DNA of 64,000 nt from Tetrahymena thermophila SB210 (taxonomy: Eukaryota > Ciliophora > Oligohymenophorea > Hymenostomatida > Tetrahymenidae): positions 128,731-192,730 of the forward strand of contig NW_002476554.1 of the NCBI RefSeq assembly GCF_000189635.1, written 5' to 3'. Each line of letters starts with the position of its first letter. The stretch's first letter is position 1. Shown one piece after another: positions 48,101 to 62,113 of this stretch. Position numbers and translations under genes: made by a program. The notes under the pieces are model-generated. The model worked only from the letters and a program-made list of their open reading frames with translations, did no database searches and had not been told where the DNA came from.

Positions 48101-51100
48101 TAATGAACATTTTCTTCTTCAATTTAATGAATTCTTTAATTTTCTTATTAAAGTTCCTCTTTATTATCAGTCTGGATCTCTGATTAATCATTCTTATTAA
48201 TATCAATTATTTTATTTTCTGATTGTTCAAAAGCAATTTATTCTTTCTAACAATTGTCTTATTTATCTTCATTTAATTTCTCTAAACTGCCTTTTTGAGT
48301 AGAAGTATTTAATTATTAATTAAGGTCTGAATTATTTTCAATATTTTCACTTGATGCTTATTTCTTCTATTCTTTATTTTATTTTATACTTTGAATGCTG
48401 TTGTCTAAATTTTTAATATCATTTTGACTTGTTTCATTTTGCTGAGTGCTTTAAGGAGTATTCTCCTCGAACAAGTTAAGTGATTGATTATTAACATTTT
48501 TTGCTTTTTTGCTTTTCTTCTTCTTTTTGACTGTTTAGCCTGTCTATTGATTGTTATTGCTCATTAGTAAGTCTAATATGTCTAATTTATGTTCTTATAT
48601 TTACTAAGCATTTTTTTATTCTTTCAAAGAAAATTCATCTTACTTTGAACTTTAGTCTAATTCCTCTTTATGTTTGCTACTTTTAAGATCTGAATTGTTT
48701 AATTTGCTTTCAATTATAGCTTAAGTCTTTAGATTATTATCGTTGCTATCATTCTATGGCTAGCTTGTTCCCCAATTATCATCTAAATCAACATCACTGA
48801 TTAAAATTTAAACATTTTAAGTTTCATTTTTATTTATTTTACTTTCTTATTTTTCATCTTTTTATTGCTTATCTTGCTAATTTTATTGATTTATTTAGCT
48901 AAAAAAATCATTTTGAATTTCAAATATTTTCTGCACATTGTTATTTTACTCTACTTAAAAAAATGATTGAGATTCTAACTTGCTTTAAAATGTATCATTT
49001 TTTATTTCTGCGTGCTCATTATCTCTTTATATGGATTCTTTAGGTACTTCATTTTATTTTCCTTATTATTCTATTTCTTTAGGACTTTCAACTTAAATTC
49101 CCCATGCATCTTCTTCAACATTTAACTCTTCAATGTTTTAAAAAGTAAGTTTTTACTTGTTTTCCTAGATATTTGAAAATAAATCTTCTTAATTATTTCT
49201 GATTTGAGTTTGTTCTCTTTCATTTAAATTTTTCTTTTAAAGATTATTTTTATCAATAGAATTATTTAGCACTTTATCAAAGCTCTAATCTGCTTTCGAA
49301 TCAAAAGAAATTTATTGATTTTGATTTTTGCTTGCATTGTTTTATTATTAATTTTTACTAATGTCTTTAAAGGCATCTTAAATATTTTATTTTGCAGTAT
49401 TGAAGAATTGGTTTTCCCAATTTTCATTTTTAACTTCGAATTAATTATAAAAGTTGTCCTTTTATGCCTATTTATTATTTTAACTTTATTCATCTTATTA
49501 TTTTTCTAATTATTTTTGATCTTTGTTTGATTTATTGCTTTGCATGCTGGAATCTAAAATTTTCAATTCATTTTAACTACTTTCATTTATAAACTCATTC
49601 TATGGAGTGCTTTCTTCAAACAAATTGACTGGTGCATTACTATTAGTTTTTCCTTTTTTCTTTTTCTTCTTCTTCTTACTTGGCTAGTTAGTTTGTGTGT
49701 TATTATTCATTAATAGATCCAATGCATCTAACTTATTTTCATCATGTTGTTATTTTTATACCTAAAATTCTTCATTTTATTAAATAGTTTAATCTTTAAG
49801 AGAAGATTCACTCAAGCCAGGATTATTTTGTTATAATTCATTTTATGAAGAGCTAGTTTGTTAATTATTTTAATCATTTTAAACTTTTATTTAACTTAAC
49901 TCTTCTATTTAAGAATGATTAATTGCAATATCCTCATTTTGTTAATGTTATTATTATTATATTTAATCTATATTTGAAACCAATTATTAATTAGCATTTT
50001 AATCTTTATTTAAAGAACCATTTTAATTTTGTTAAAAATTACTGAATATATTTTCTTATTGCTTTTAATTACCAAAAACAGCATCAAAATTATTTTGCTA
50101 CTACATTTTAATAGGAGATATTTCCTCTTATTTAACTGTATTATAAAATAAATCTTAATATTGTTACTAATTATTGCTTTATTCAACAAAGTTATTTTAT
50201 TCGAACAATGTTTCATATTTTTTTTCTTAATCCTTATTTTAAATTTCATTTTCTTCTTTTTAAAATTCAGATCTTTCATGTTTAGCTTATATAAAATTAT
50301 CTTAATTCAATTAATTGATTTTTTCATCATGTTCTTCTTCCTCTTATTTTATTTGACTATTGTTTTGGTTTCCCCAAACATTTTCCTCTATCTCCAAATC
50401 TTCTAAGCCTAAATTATTATTATTATTAGCACATTTATCTCTCTCCTCTTAATTATTTTAAATATTTGATGAGAGATTTTAAAATATTTCTTCCTATTCA
50501 AATTAATGATTCACTTCTTCATTTTAAATATCCTCGTTATTTTATTAAATAATAAAATGAGAATCTTGATTTTGGTCGAGGAACTAATTTTCTTTCGATA
50601 TTTTCAAAACATCTTGAGATTGTTTTTGTTGGGTTGATAAAAAATATTCGTCTTCTAATTATTAATTATTTGTTTCTTATAAATCTTGTTATTCATTTAC
50701 AATTTGGTTATTAAATTTATTTTAATTTTTTAGATTTTATTATAGAGATTGAATGAGTTATTAGTTTTCATTCTATTTCTTAATTTGCTCTGCTAACTTT
50801 TATTGTTATAGATTAAATTGCTTTTGCAGTGATTCTATTTTTTAGTCTTTTTAGGTTAAAAGAGATATAGCTTTCAGATTCTCTTATTTAATAAGATTAA
50901 TTTATTCTTGCTATTCTTTTTGTATCTTTTCTATTTTTTATTCGTATTCCTGTCTAATTTATTTGATCTAATTACCACTTTAGTTATTTGACTCTAATTG
51001 AATCTATTTAAGCTTGTTTTATAGCTCTGTCACTGTTTGATTCAATTTCTAAATTGTCAAGGTTTTATTTTCTACATTATTTAGCTGTTCCTGAAGCTAT

Positions 51101-53205
51101 TAACTTAATTTTTCCTTTTCTATTTAAAAGGACTTCTTTTCTTTAATGATAGTTTATTATAAATTTTCAATATTCTTTTATGTTTCTTCTTATTTTTACT
51201 ATAGAGAATTTTATGCTTCTTTAATTTATTAATTCAACGAATTATTCTCCTATTCCTTTTGTTAAAGCTTTTTTTGAATTGTTTTTAGGTCCTTGCCTTT
51301 GATTTCTATTTCTTTATTTCTGCTCTCAATTGTGTCCTCTTAGGTCTTCATCAAAAGGTCTTTTTCTTCTATTTCAGATTTAAACAACTCAATTTCAGCG
51401 ACTTGCTAATCAATTTGCTTTTAAAGCTCTTTCACCTTATTGGCTAATTCAGTTTATTCCTACTTTGATTTGCTCTGCTCATCTTGATATTTTTTAGTTT
51501 ATGAATTGATTTTATCTTGTAACTGCTTTAATTGTTTCTCATAAAATTCCTTTTGGTTTCTTTCAACAGTTGAAGTGTGCTCGTTTATGCTTTAAATTTT
51601 GATATCTTTTTCTTGATTGTCACTTCTGAGCTTTCTTATTTCCTTTTAAAATTAGTTATTTAAAGATTTCTCTTTGAGCAGCTTCTATGCTAAATCATTA
51701 AAATTTTGAATGCTCTCTTCCTTCTCCTGCTCTATCATCGAATGTATTTCCTCTCTCATTTCATTAAGCTTGCCTTTTAAATCTATTTGCTTAAAAGCTT
51801 TCTAAAAAGCTAATTTCTGCTATTTTGATTTTAAAACTAGCTGTCTATATTTTTCTTTAATTTCTTTTAACTGTGCTTCATGCTGCTAGCTATTATGCTA
51901 AAAATGCTGCTGTAGCTCAAGTTTCTCCTTTTAAAGCTTATTTTTGAAATATTTTCAAAATCAACATTCATAGAATTATAAAAATAAAAAAATTTACAGA
52001 AGATATTTATTGATTATGGAAAATCTAACTTTAATCGAATTCGCTTTATAATTTCTCTAGCTTTTTTTGAGCCTCGATGAACTTTAAAATCCTAAAAAAA
52101 ACATTTATTTTTAATTTTTTAACTAATTTTAAAGAAAATTTTACTCATTTTCGTCTTTCAAAATCGCTTTCTTTATTTGAATTTTTTTATCTAAAGCATT
52201 TTTTTCATCCAACTACCTATCTAAAGCTTCTTGCCTAAGTTTTAAATCTTCTTCCCACATTTAAATATGATTTTATCTAGCCTGCAAACTCAACTAAAAC
52301 TCTAATTTTTCTTAGTTGAGTAAATTTTGCATTTCAGATATTTGCCTTACATATTCTAAGCTGAATTCAATATTCTTTTGTTTCTATTTCTTCTAATCAT
52401 TTTGCTTTTTCTCCTGCTATTCTTAAAATAAATTATCTTTTTAAACTTTCTTTTCCTAATTGAATGCATTCTGCGACTAACTTTGCTTAGCTCCACCAAA
52501 TCCTTGCATTTTTTCATTTACTTATTTCTGCTGAAACTATTATTAAAAACCATCATTAATGTTCAAAGAATCATAGTTATTCTTAGAATTATTTTAATAT
52601 TCTCTTATCTAATTCTAAATTTAACTCTCGTCACAATTATTGCTTTCCTCTTCAACAACGTCTAGTTCGTCTTTCTTTTACTATCCGCCTTTATTTGCAT
52701 GCTGAATCTACTATCTTGAAGGGTTTTAACCTTTTAAAAGATCACTAAAATCAACTTAATTATTGCTTTAATTTCCATTTCCTTCATTTTAATTATCTTC
52801 TTCCTCTTCAGGGTCAGAAAAATTGTCTCCCCATCCATCATTTAAATCGTCTTCATTAATATCGAAATCAGCAACCTTTTATTTGTTATAAAATAACCAT
52901 TTTTGCTTTAAATAATATTTAATCTATAAGTAATTACTTGATTTGTTTCCTACTACTACTACTGCTACTATATTGTCATATCTGTTTTATATTAATTTGT
53001 TTATTCTTAGACCTAATTATTCTTGTTTGCCGTAGGTAACTTTTTCGATACCTCGTTCATCATATCAAGTAAGTCTGAAAAGCCATTTTCGTTTTGCTGT
53101 TTGTCATTCCCCTTCTAAAAAATTAAACCATAATCAAGATAATGAAAAATATTATAAAATGAAATTTAAATTTACAAATAGATCAAAAAAAAACTTGGTA
53201 CTCAT
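45168..53205 (-). CDS. Giant coiled-coil protein with repeated LDLLM / poly-Lys / NLFE modules and acidic Trp motifs
   Basis: Six exons in plus coordinates: 53176-53205, 52938-53114, 52145-52875, 51998-52091, 45427-51927 (6501 nt), 45168-45347; 2570 residues. The N terminus has FSDLLDMM and FSDLLKG. Residues about 170-760 are heptad-rich coiled coil (Glu/Lys/Gln/Leu). The rest is extremely Gln/Asn/Glu-rich and contains three copies of a module: LD[IA]LDLLM at Met1084, Met1466 and Met2419, then a run of five to seven Lys, then NLFE, then TPQ. Isolated Trp residues sit in acidic settings: W84 (DLNDGWGDNF), W862, W1181, W1286, W1396 (DLDDNWGT), W2233, W2248, W2359 (DLDDAWGGN), W2507. DLL, acidic WG and LFE strings recall short motifs of clathrin/AP-binding adaptors, so a membrane-trafficking scaffold is possible, but that is inference. 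The C terminus is basic then acidic (KKKVKKKKTVVDLN). Confidence 0.85.
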
Positions 53206-56035
53206 GTCCACTTATTAGGGTGTATAATTTATTGCTATAAATAAAACTTTTTTGCTTAAATTTAATCCTACTTGTTGTAGTTAAATAGATATGAATCTCG
53301 CTAAATAGCTAAAAACTATAATAAACTATATATAATTTATATCTTAATTTGATGCTATTTGTGACTGTTTTAATCTTTTATTTTTTGATAAATAAAGCTT
53401 TATTAATTGCCCACGAGTTTTTATTTTTACAAGTAAGTAATATATATATATATATAATTATATGTTAATGAAAATAAAACAAAAAACCAAACAAACAAAT
53501 GAGCAACACAACTAACTTTCTTACCTATGTTAATATGCTTAAAACTAAAGTTTAATTGATATATGTTTGTAGGATCTTAAATTACTATTGACAAACAAAC
53601 ATCTTTCTTTGTTTCAGCAATTTGATAAATCTATTACATTGATTAAATAATTTTGACAAAATTAATTCAATCTTATATGATTGATAAATAAAAAGTGATT
53701 GATTAATTAGTTGAAAAATTTTACTAATAATTTTGTATAGTTATCATATAATAATTATATTATTAAATTTAGATATTATTTTTTATTGGTGTTTTATTTA
53801 TTTTTGGATTATTCTAAGAATTTATTTTAGCTTTAATAGATAATAAATTTAATTTATTTATTTATGAGTTCTTTCTTTCTTTACTGGTTAGAAAATAAAA
53901 TTGATTTCTTTTTATTATAAATAAATAATTCATTCAATTTATTTTAAAGTAAAACCATTCGTCAATATTTTGAAGTTAATTAACAAATCTTTAGTTAATT
54001 ATTTTTATTTTATCTACTAAATAATTTCATCAATTAAAAACAAACAGCAATTTATTAATTCATTTTTTATTTCAAATAAATCTAAAATTCTGATTTATAA
54101 CATTTAATCAATATATGGAATTGTTAATAAAAAATTAAGGTAAATTATGTAAATTTTTAAGAATAATTGCTTTTAATAAATGAAAATTAATTATTAATAG
54201 TAAGCTAGTATTTTTTTATGAATTTAGAAGAGAAAATAATATTTTTAATTTATATCAAATTGTTCCGTAACTACATAAAACAAACTCTCCTAATTAATCA
54301 TCATTTTTTAACTATTTTTGATATATGTGAAAAAGTAAAAATAATTTTCTTACTCGAAGCTCATGTTTTTAATATTGCTTAACTTATTGATTTTATTTCA
54401 TGCTCAAAATAATTAAAACAAAAGTTTATTTTTTTTGAAAGAATTTGGCAAAAATTAAAATTTATCAAATTGATAAGGAAAATATTATTATTAAGTATTC
54501 ATAATTATTATTAAATAAATTAATAAAAAGAAAAAAACAAACAAACCCATCACCAACCAATTAAAAAGAAAGTAAATCCAGTAAATAAAACTTAATCACT
54601 AAGGCTTTCTTCAGTTAAGCAAGATTAAGATAATGGATTATATTGAATTAATATAAAAAATATCCTTAAGTGCAAAAAGAAAAAATAATTAATAAATAAA
54701 GTCAAAATAAATGGAAATTTAAATAAATATTTAAATCAACAAATATATAAAAGAATAAATAAATTGTTTTTATCAATATTTTTTTTATTAGCTAAATATT
54801 TATTTCATTAAAGCCTTTATATTTTATACAAATGAGTAGGGAAGGAGGAACTTAGAATCTTTGCCTAAATTTTGAAAATTTTTATATTGAATATATTGTA
54901 AAATTATATTTTTCATTTAATTTGTAACTCATTTTTGTAACTCTTTCTCCAAGGGGAGTTTTTAAAAATAAATTTTGGAAATAAAGGCAAACAAAAAAAT
55001 TTTTTTAAATATTGGAACTTAAAGATTTAATTTATTATATCTTAATTATGTAACTCCCCATACAAAGATTCAAAAAAATTTATAAATTTATGACTAACAT
55101 TAATTAATTGGTAGCATTTTTATTGATTATCTATCTATCTATCTTTACCTATCTATCTATTTAGGTTAAGATTATCAATATATTTATATATCAAAATAAA
55201 TGAATAATATTTTGATACATTGTTAGTTATTTTTAAAATACTTGTAAATTAAAGTTCTTTTAAATTTTTAAATGGTAATTTAAATTACTAAGAGTAATTA
55301 CATAGTCTATCTAGCTTATTTATAAGTTGAATTAGTGTTATAAAATAATATTTATTTACAAATTAATAAATAATAATTGCTTATTAAATCTTAAAGTATA
55401 TTATATTTTATCAAATCTAATAATTTATGATTAAATAAACACCAGTCATGAATGAAATTAATAATCATGACTAAAAAAAAATTAATCAAAGGTATAATCT
55501 AATTAAAAAAATATTTATTTATTGTTTCACTGCCTATAATATATATATTTATAATAATTCAAATTATTTACTTTTTTCCAAATTTTTACAAGCTTTCAAA
55601 TCTTTTTAAATTCTTTATTTAGTTTAGTTCGAAGCAAACTAATTTTATGATTGTCTAAATTTTTATCAAGCTATCAACTAAAATATAAAATCTTACATTA
55701 AATTAAAATCCGTTTTAACTTAGGTGTGTGTCTTTATTCAAAGTCAAAAGAATAAATTTTAAAGTAGAAAATTAAAAATTGAATGATTAAGCAAAAATCT
55801 TTTAAATAATATGAAAAATAACTAAGTGCGTATTATATCTACCACTATAAGAATAATTGAATGGTAATGTAAACACCAAATGAATGATGATAATTCTAAG
55901 GTTGAACAACTAAATCTATGGATATTGGATTACATCTCAATTTTTTATAAAAAGCATCCTTAATTTATAATTAATTAATTAATCTAAAAGAGAATTAAAC
56001 AAATAATAACAAATTTTATAATAAGTAAAAGGAGA
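53206..56035. other. Long A+T-rich intergenic region
   Basis: Upstream of the giant minus-strand gene and of the first RINGv gene, so both promoters are here. It contains a TATA dinucleotide run near 53440, CTAT repeats near 55130-55160, and an open frame of 123 codons from ATG 54832 that I judge doubtful. No RNA gene seen. Confidence 0.6.
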
Positions 56036-57025
56036 ATGTAGGTTGTTCCTATTTTAGCTCATTAAACTTCAAATTTTTCAAATCTCTTCACTTAAAATAC
56101 CTTAGAAAATCCATCTAAGATACATTCAGTTGGAGCAGTTAATAATTTTTAGACATTCTAAGCTTCTATGGTAAGCGTAAATGTTTTACAATCTTCTTAA
56201 AGCAAAGATGATCTTTGCAGCTAAAAAAACATGAATTAACTCACAGCTGATAATAAGTAAGCAGATAATCAAGTAAATGATAAGTAATAAGTAATAACTC
56301 CTTGTAGATAAAGACATAATTCTGATGTGACGTCTCACATTTGTTGGTTTTGTAAAGAGTTACCAAAGGCAGGAGATCCTTTTTTATGTAATTGTAAATG
56401 TTAGGGAAGTAATTTAATTCACGCAGCATGCCTGATGAAAATAGCTGAAGATGAAATCAAAAAAAAAAAAAAATCTAAAAAGAGCAAGAAGGATTTGGTC
56501 ACTGAGCATAGCTGTTCAATTTGTAAATATAAATTTAAATCGATTATAAAATACACTCTTCGTTTTGATTTCTCTGTTACAATCAATAACTTTGTGCTTA
56601 TTTTATTAGGTCTAATAAGCCTTAGCTTTTCTATTGCGTTAATAATCATATGCTATAAAGTATTTCTTAGTAATAACAATGAAAGAGGAGCTTTTTCTGA
56701 TATTTATTTAGGCTTAATTATTTTTCTAATTGTATTATGTATAATTGTAATGATATCATTTTTACTTCTATCTATTTATATGTTTTATAAGGCCTTCTTT
56801 AAAGTTATACCGAAGCAGCTAGAATTAATTAGTGATATAAAAGATAAATTAATTATTTATTTATATGACCAAGAAAAGGAAACATATTTCTATGACCAAA
56901 CCCTCAGTCTCAGTTTGTATTAAAAAGAAAATAAAACAATTCCTCAAACCATCAACACGTAGCATAAGAGTCCTAATCAAAAAAATGATATTTAATATTT
57001 TAATATCTAAGAACAACAATTATGA
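56036..57025 (+). CDS. RINGv (MARCH-type) membrane ubiquitin ligase, copy 1
   Basis: Single exon, 329 residues, ATG 56036 to TGA 57023-57025. The N-terminal ~100 residues are polar. The RING-CH zinc finger follows: C103/C106, C118/C120 (with C122), H129, C132, C160/C163, with Trp104 after the first Cys and the CKYKF ending common in this class. A Lys-rich insert (IKKKKKSKKSKK) separates the two halves. Two hydrophobic helices (about 186-209 and 222-252) then anchor it in a membrane, and the C-terminal tail is Gln/Asn-rich and cytosolic. MARCH-type proteins pass ubiquitin from an E2 to membrane-protein substrates; the target here is unknown. It is the first of three tandem paralogues. The long Lys-rich insert inside the zinc finger is unusual. 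Confidence 0.9.
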
Positions 57026-58505
57026 TCAACAAATCAATAATAATAAAAAAACAATATCAGTTTTGACTAATTAAAAACAACCAGCTAAAATAATTATCTA
57101 CTTTATTAATAAATTATAATTAAACTTTATAATAATTTAAAGATTTAGTTTTAATATATTCATTCTTATTCTATAAATTATAAAAAAAATATATATTTAT
57201 AATATTAAATACATTAAATTTAAATAATACTTATAAAATAATTAAGCTCAACAATTCATTAATATTAAATTAATTTAGATAAATTCATTTGTTTTCAAGT
57301 AAAAAAGTATTTTTTATTTAATAATAATGATTAGTAAGCGCATAAAATATTAATCTACTATTTTCAATTTATTTAAAATCAAATTTTATCAAATAAATAA
57401 TAAAAAATATATATCATTGTACATATGTATGCATATATATATGTACTTAATACAAATATAAATGCTTACAAATACTCATAAAATATTTTAATTAATATAT
57501 TGAAGTAATTATTACTTTTTAACTGCATATCTATAAAGAATTAATTTATAGCTCTTATGAATCAAAGTAAATTTCTTTGTGAAATATATTTTAAAGAAAC
57601 TAAATTGACTACATTTAATTATATGAACTTATAGCTTGGCAAATATATATTTCTGAGTGGACTCCTTCCTTCTTTTTCGCTAAGTAAAAATATGATTTTA
57701 AAATATAAGCTCTAATTTTATTAAATAAAATTATTTAACTTAAAGATTTATTTTATTATATTATGGATATTCTCTTCAAATCCTTTTCTATCAGTCAATA
57801 AATTTATTTTATATAAAAAATTTTATATGAATTAATTGGTAGTAATTTTATTGATTTGGTATTTATTTCTAGTCTTTGTGTTTTTCTCCTTTTTTTCTTT
57901 AAGATTTTGAAGAATTTTGTAAAAATAACTAATAAAAAACAAACGTTGTTTGAAAAAGCTTGAAATTATTCAAGAAGCAATAATATATTTTTAAAATGTT
58001 AATCTTATAAAAATTTTAGATCAGAGGTAACTAAAATGAATTATTTGTAATTCATAATCTATCTAACTAACTTACTTACTTATAATTTCGATAAGTATTT
58101 TATAATAATATTTTATGAAAACATACATATTTTTTCTTTCTTATTAAATTAAAAAGTATTATGAAATTTAAAAATGAATGATGTATTAAATACAAGCTTT
58201 GATAATAATGATGATAGTAATAATTAAATAATCATCAAAGTTTAAATATAATAAAAATATTTTTTTAGTACTTATTATAAAAATCTAATCATTTTAATTC
58301 CTTAAATAACTTTAAAATATATTCAAATTATCAAATCATTTTCTATTTTTTTTATGTTCGAATCGAATAAATTTATAAGATTGGTGTTTTCGACCAAAAT
58401 GTTCAATCTTATTCCTTAATTTATATCAAATTAATTCCGTAGAAATTTAAATTAATAAATAAATAAATAATAAAATTTTATAATAAATAAATAAACAAAA
58501 CGAGA
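57026..58505. other. Spacer between RINGv copies 1 and 2
   Basis: A+T-rich with a short TA-rich run near 57410-57445. About 200 bases before the second start codon resemble the leader of the first copy only weakly. No gene. Confidence 0.6.
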
Positions 58506-59504
58506 ATGTAAGTTTTCCCTATTTTAACTCATCAAACTTCAAATTTTTCGACTGAACTCACTTAAGATACATTAGAAAACCCTTCTAAGGTAAATTCTGC
58601 TGGTACTGTTACTAATTTTTAGGCATTCTAAACTTCTACAATAAGCAAAAATGTGTCAAACCCTGTTTCTTAGAGAGAAGAAGATCTTAGTAGCTAAAAA
58701 AACATGAATTAACTGATAGCTGATGGTACGTAAACAGAGAATCAAGAAAATAATAACTAATAAGAAATAACTGATTGTAGATAAAGTCTGAATTCTGATG
58801 TGACTGCTCACACGTGTTGGTTTTGCAAAGAATTACCAAATGCAGAAGACCCCTTTCTATGTAATTGTAAGTGTTAGGGGAGTAATTTAATTCATGCATC
58901 TTGTATGATGAAAATAGCTGATAATGAAATTAAAAAAAGTTAAAAAAAATATTCTAAAAAAAGTAAGAAGGAGCTGGTAACTGAGCATATCTGCTCAATT
59001 TGTAAATATAAATTCAAATCTATTACAAAATACGCTTTTCATTTTGATTTCTCTGTGACAACTGATAACGTTTTGATTTTCTTATTAGGTCTAATAAGTC
59101 TTAGCTGTTCTATTGGATTAATAATTATAAGCTATAAAGTATTTATTGTCAATAATAGTGAAGGAGAAAGTTTTTCTGAGATTTGTTTAGGTTTAATTAT
59201 TTTTTTAATAGTGCTATGTATTAGTCTAGTGTTATCATTTATACTTCTAGCTATTTATATGTTTTATAAGGCCTTCTATAAAGTCATAACAAAGCAACTA
59301 GAATTAATAAGTGATATAAAAGATAAATTAATTATTTATTCCTATGATTAAGTAAAGTAATCATATTTTTATGACCAAACCCTGAATCTCGGTTTGACAT
59401 AAAAAGAAAATAAAGCAATTCCTCAAACTCTCAGCACATACCAAAATAGTCCTCTACATAAAAATGATAATTAATTTTTTAATATTTAAGAGCAACATTT
59501 ATGA
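58506..59504 (+). CDS. RINGv (MARCH-type) membrane ubiquitin ligase, copy 2
   Basis: Single exon, 332 residues, ATG 58506 to TGA 59502-59504. It is the closest relative of the first copy: same start (MQVFPILTHQTSNFS), same zinc-finger skeleton (CWFCKELP, CNCKCQGSNLIHASC, CSICKYKFKS), same two membrane helices and the same C-terminal DIKDKLIIYSYDQ block. Like copy 1 it is a membrane-bound E3 ubiquitin ligase by family. The Lys-rich insert is retained but altered. The membrane and finger regions are more conserved than the N-terminal polar region, suggesting both copies function. Confidence 0.9.
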
Positions 59505-60512
59505 ACAATAAAATTAATGACAATGTAAACAATATCAGCGCTTACAATATAAAATAATCTCCTTAAATTAATTATTTGCATAATGAATAAATTAAGATAA
59601 ACTCTAAAACAATTAATTATGCATACATAAATTTATTAAAATATATATTTGAATAAAATATTTAATTATTACATTAATTAATTTAAAATAATTTGCAACT
59701 TAGCATTAAATTATTTGTTTTAATTTAGATAAATTTCATCTGTATTTTATTAGAAAAAATGATTTGTATAATGATGCTAAGTAGATGTATTATTTTAAAT
59801 TTAACTCTCAAAGTAGCTCAATCTATTTTATGTAAAACTATTGCATTGCTAATAAATAATAATTATAAAAACAACATAGAATAATAATAAAAATTTATCA
59901 ATCACTCATTCTTTTTATCTACAAGATTTATTTTTTATTAAATACAAAGTAAGTCAAGTTCAATAAATAAATCTTTTATTTAAATTTAACTTATTAAAAA
60001 TAAATTGAATTAAATATTATTTAGCTCAGAATATATAATCAAAATACCAATTCAAAGAAGTTATATTTATTTATATATCAATCAATTTAATAATTGTTTT
60101 TTATAAATAATACCAATTAATTTTTTTATTTTATTTTTATATTTAATACTTTATTAATCAGAATTTTTTTAAATTTTAAATATATATTTTCAATATGTTG
60201 AAAAAAGTTTGAGTTTATATTCATTTATTTATTTATAATATGGTTTTTTGTTGGCTGGTAAGTTAAATTATACAAATAAATAGGCCATCGTTTTAGTTAG
60301 TTTGTTATTTATTGCCAAATTGTATTGTGATACTAAATATTTTGTCATGTAATTAAATTACGAGAAATATTAAACGCATTATTAAAAAATTAATGATTGA
60401 TTAGTAGAAAGAGAGACTTTGGTAGCTTTGATATTTCTTTCAAAATTAGTAATTTCACAAAATTTGTATCAAATACTGCCAAATCTAATATTGTAAAAAA
60501 AAACAGCAAAAA
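59505..60512. other. Spacer between RINGv copies 2 and 3
   Basis: A+T-rich; no supported gene, repeat or RNA. Confidence 0.6.
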
Positions 60513-61481
60513 ATGAAAGTTTAACCTATTCCTAGTGATAAAAATAATGATTAGATCTTCTAATAGGAGGATTTAAATAAATAAAATATAGATTAGAAAT
60601 TTTAAGAATTTTTAGCATTTTAATAGAGCGAAATAGATTTACAGAACATAGATAATAGCTATAATATCAGGCATACTTAATAAAACTAAAATGATGTCTT
60701 TAAAGTAGAATTAAATCAGAATCAATCTGATAAAAATGAAAAAAATGAGCAATAATAAGTTCTTAATAGGGAGAGACGGTACTCTGATATGACTGCGATG
60801 GTATGTTGGCTATGCAGTGACTTACAAAAACCCTAAGATCCTTTTGTATGCAATTGCAATTGCACCGGATCAAATCATATTCATGCTATGTGTTTAGCCA
60901 AAGTAGTTCAAGAAGAAATAAAAAATAAAAGCTAGCCGAATTAACAATAATAAGTGAGATAAAATGCACATGAGCATAAATGTTCAGTTTGCAAATACAA
61001 ATTTGAATCAGTGATAGAAACAAAATTTAAATTAAATCTATAAATCACTTTTGGTAACATTTGGTTTGTAATTTTTGCAATAATATGTTTGGCCTTTTCA
61101 GTCATTATACTTGTAATTTCCCTAAAAGTTTTTGTTATAAACGATGAAACCTCTGGAGCCTTTAAGGATATTTATATAGGATTTGTTATATTTCTCGGTG
61201 TTTTTTGCATCTTAGTGATCTTATCTTTTTTCATCCTGTTCCTTTTCTTATTCTACAAAGCATTTATATAGATTGTACCTTTTCGTCTTAAGCTACTTAG
61301 TAAAATAAAAGACAAAATCATTCTATACTAGTATGATCAAGAGTAAAAAACTTACTTTTATATCTTGCCTACTTCTCATAATAGAGAAAAAATAATGCCC
61401 TAAACTTAAATCACTCACTTCAAAAGCCCATAAATATAGTTATAAAAAGTAATAAACTAAGAAGAGCTGTAATAAATTTGA
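60513..61481 (+). CDS. RINGv (MARCH-type) membrane ubiquitin ligase, copy 3
   Basis: Single exon, 322 residues, ATG 60513 to TGA 61479-61481. It is the most diverged of the three. The zinc finger is CWLCSDLQKPQDPFVCNCNC then TGSNHIHAMC and CSVCKYKFES. The insert is Gln-rich rather than Lys-rich. Two membrane helices follow (IWFVIFAIICLAFSVIIL and IGFVIFLGVFCILVILSFF), then a charged tail. The N-terminal region is not alignable with copies 1-2 by eye. By family it is a membrane E3 ubiquitin ligase. It is the downstream member of the tandem trio. Confidence 0.88.
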
Positions 61482-62113
61482 AAGAATTCAACAACATAAA
61501 AACAAACACAAACGCTTTTATAATTAAAAATCTAAATTAATTTATTATAAAAAAATAAACAAAAAAATACAACTAAAAACTAAAAAATAATTAATCATTT
61601 TAATATTTCATAAATACAATTAAATAAAATTAGAAAATCTGTATAAAAATATTATTTATTTTACCCAAAATTTTAATATATTCATTCATTTATTACCAGT
61701 TGATTACAAATTAAAAAATATATTATTTATGTTTGAAATCTATCTCTACTTTTCTTGGCTATATCTAAAATTTCTAACAGAACAATTCATTAAATTCTTA
61801 TTTTCATTATCATTTAACAAGTAGAAATAAAATAATTATAAATTACATTTTTGCAATTATAAAAGAAATAAATAAATAAATTCTATTATAAATTCCTTAA
61901 TTTTATTTATTTTATTAAATCTTTCATAATAATAAATATGCTTTAATGAATGCTAATTACAATTTGTATTAATTTTAATTGATTTAAGTTTTTAAATTAT
62001 TTGAAATTAACTGATAATTCATACATAATTAATAAATTTATAAATAATTAAGCAATTAAGCATTCATTTAGCCTTTTTAAGGTTTACAATTTAAAGTTAA
62101 AGTAAAAGAAGTC
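61482..62113. other. A+T-rich spacer
   Basis: No gene or repeat seen between the third RINGv gene and the small acidic gene. Confidence 0.6.

Noticed and set aside
49266-50406. Several short frames on both strands inside the giant gene region
   Set aside because: All fall within the single 6501-nt exon of the minus-strand coiled-coil gene and are other-frame shadows.
54832-55203. Open frame of 123 codons starting MSREGGTQNLCLNFE
   Set aside because: It runs through CTAT microsatellite and plain A+T-rich DNA, is rich in Phe/Ile/Lys as expected by chance when only TGA stops, and has no family features apart from a faint LRR-like start.
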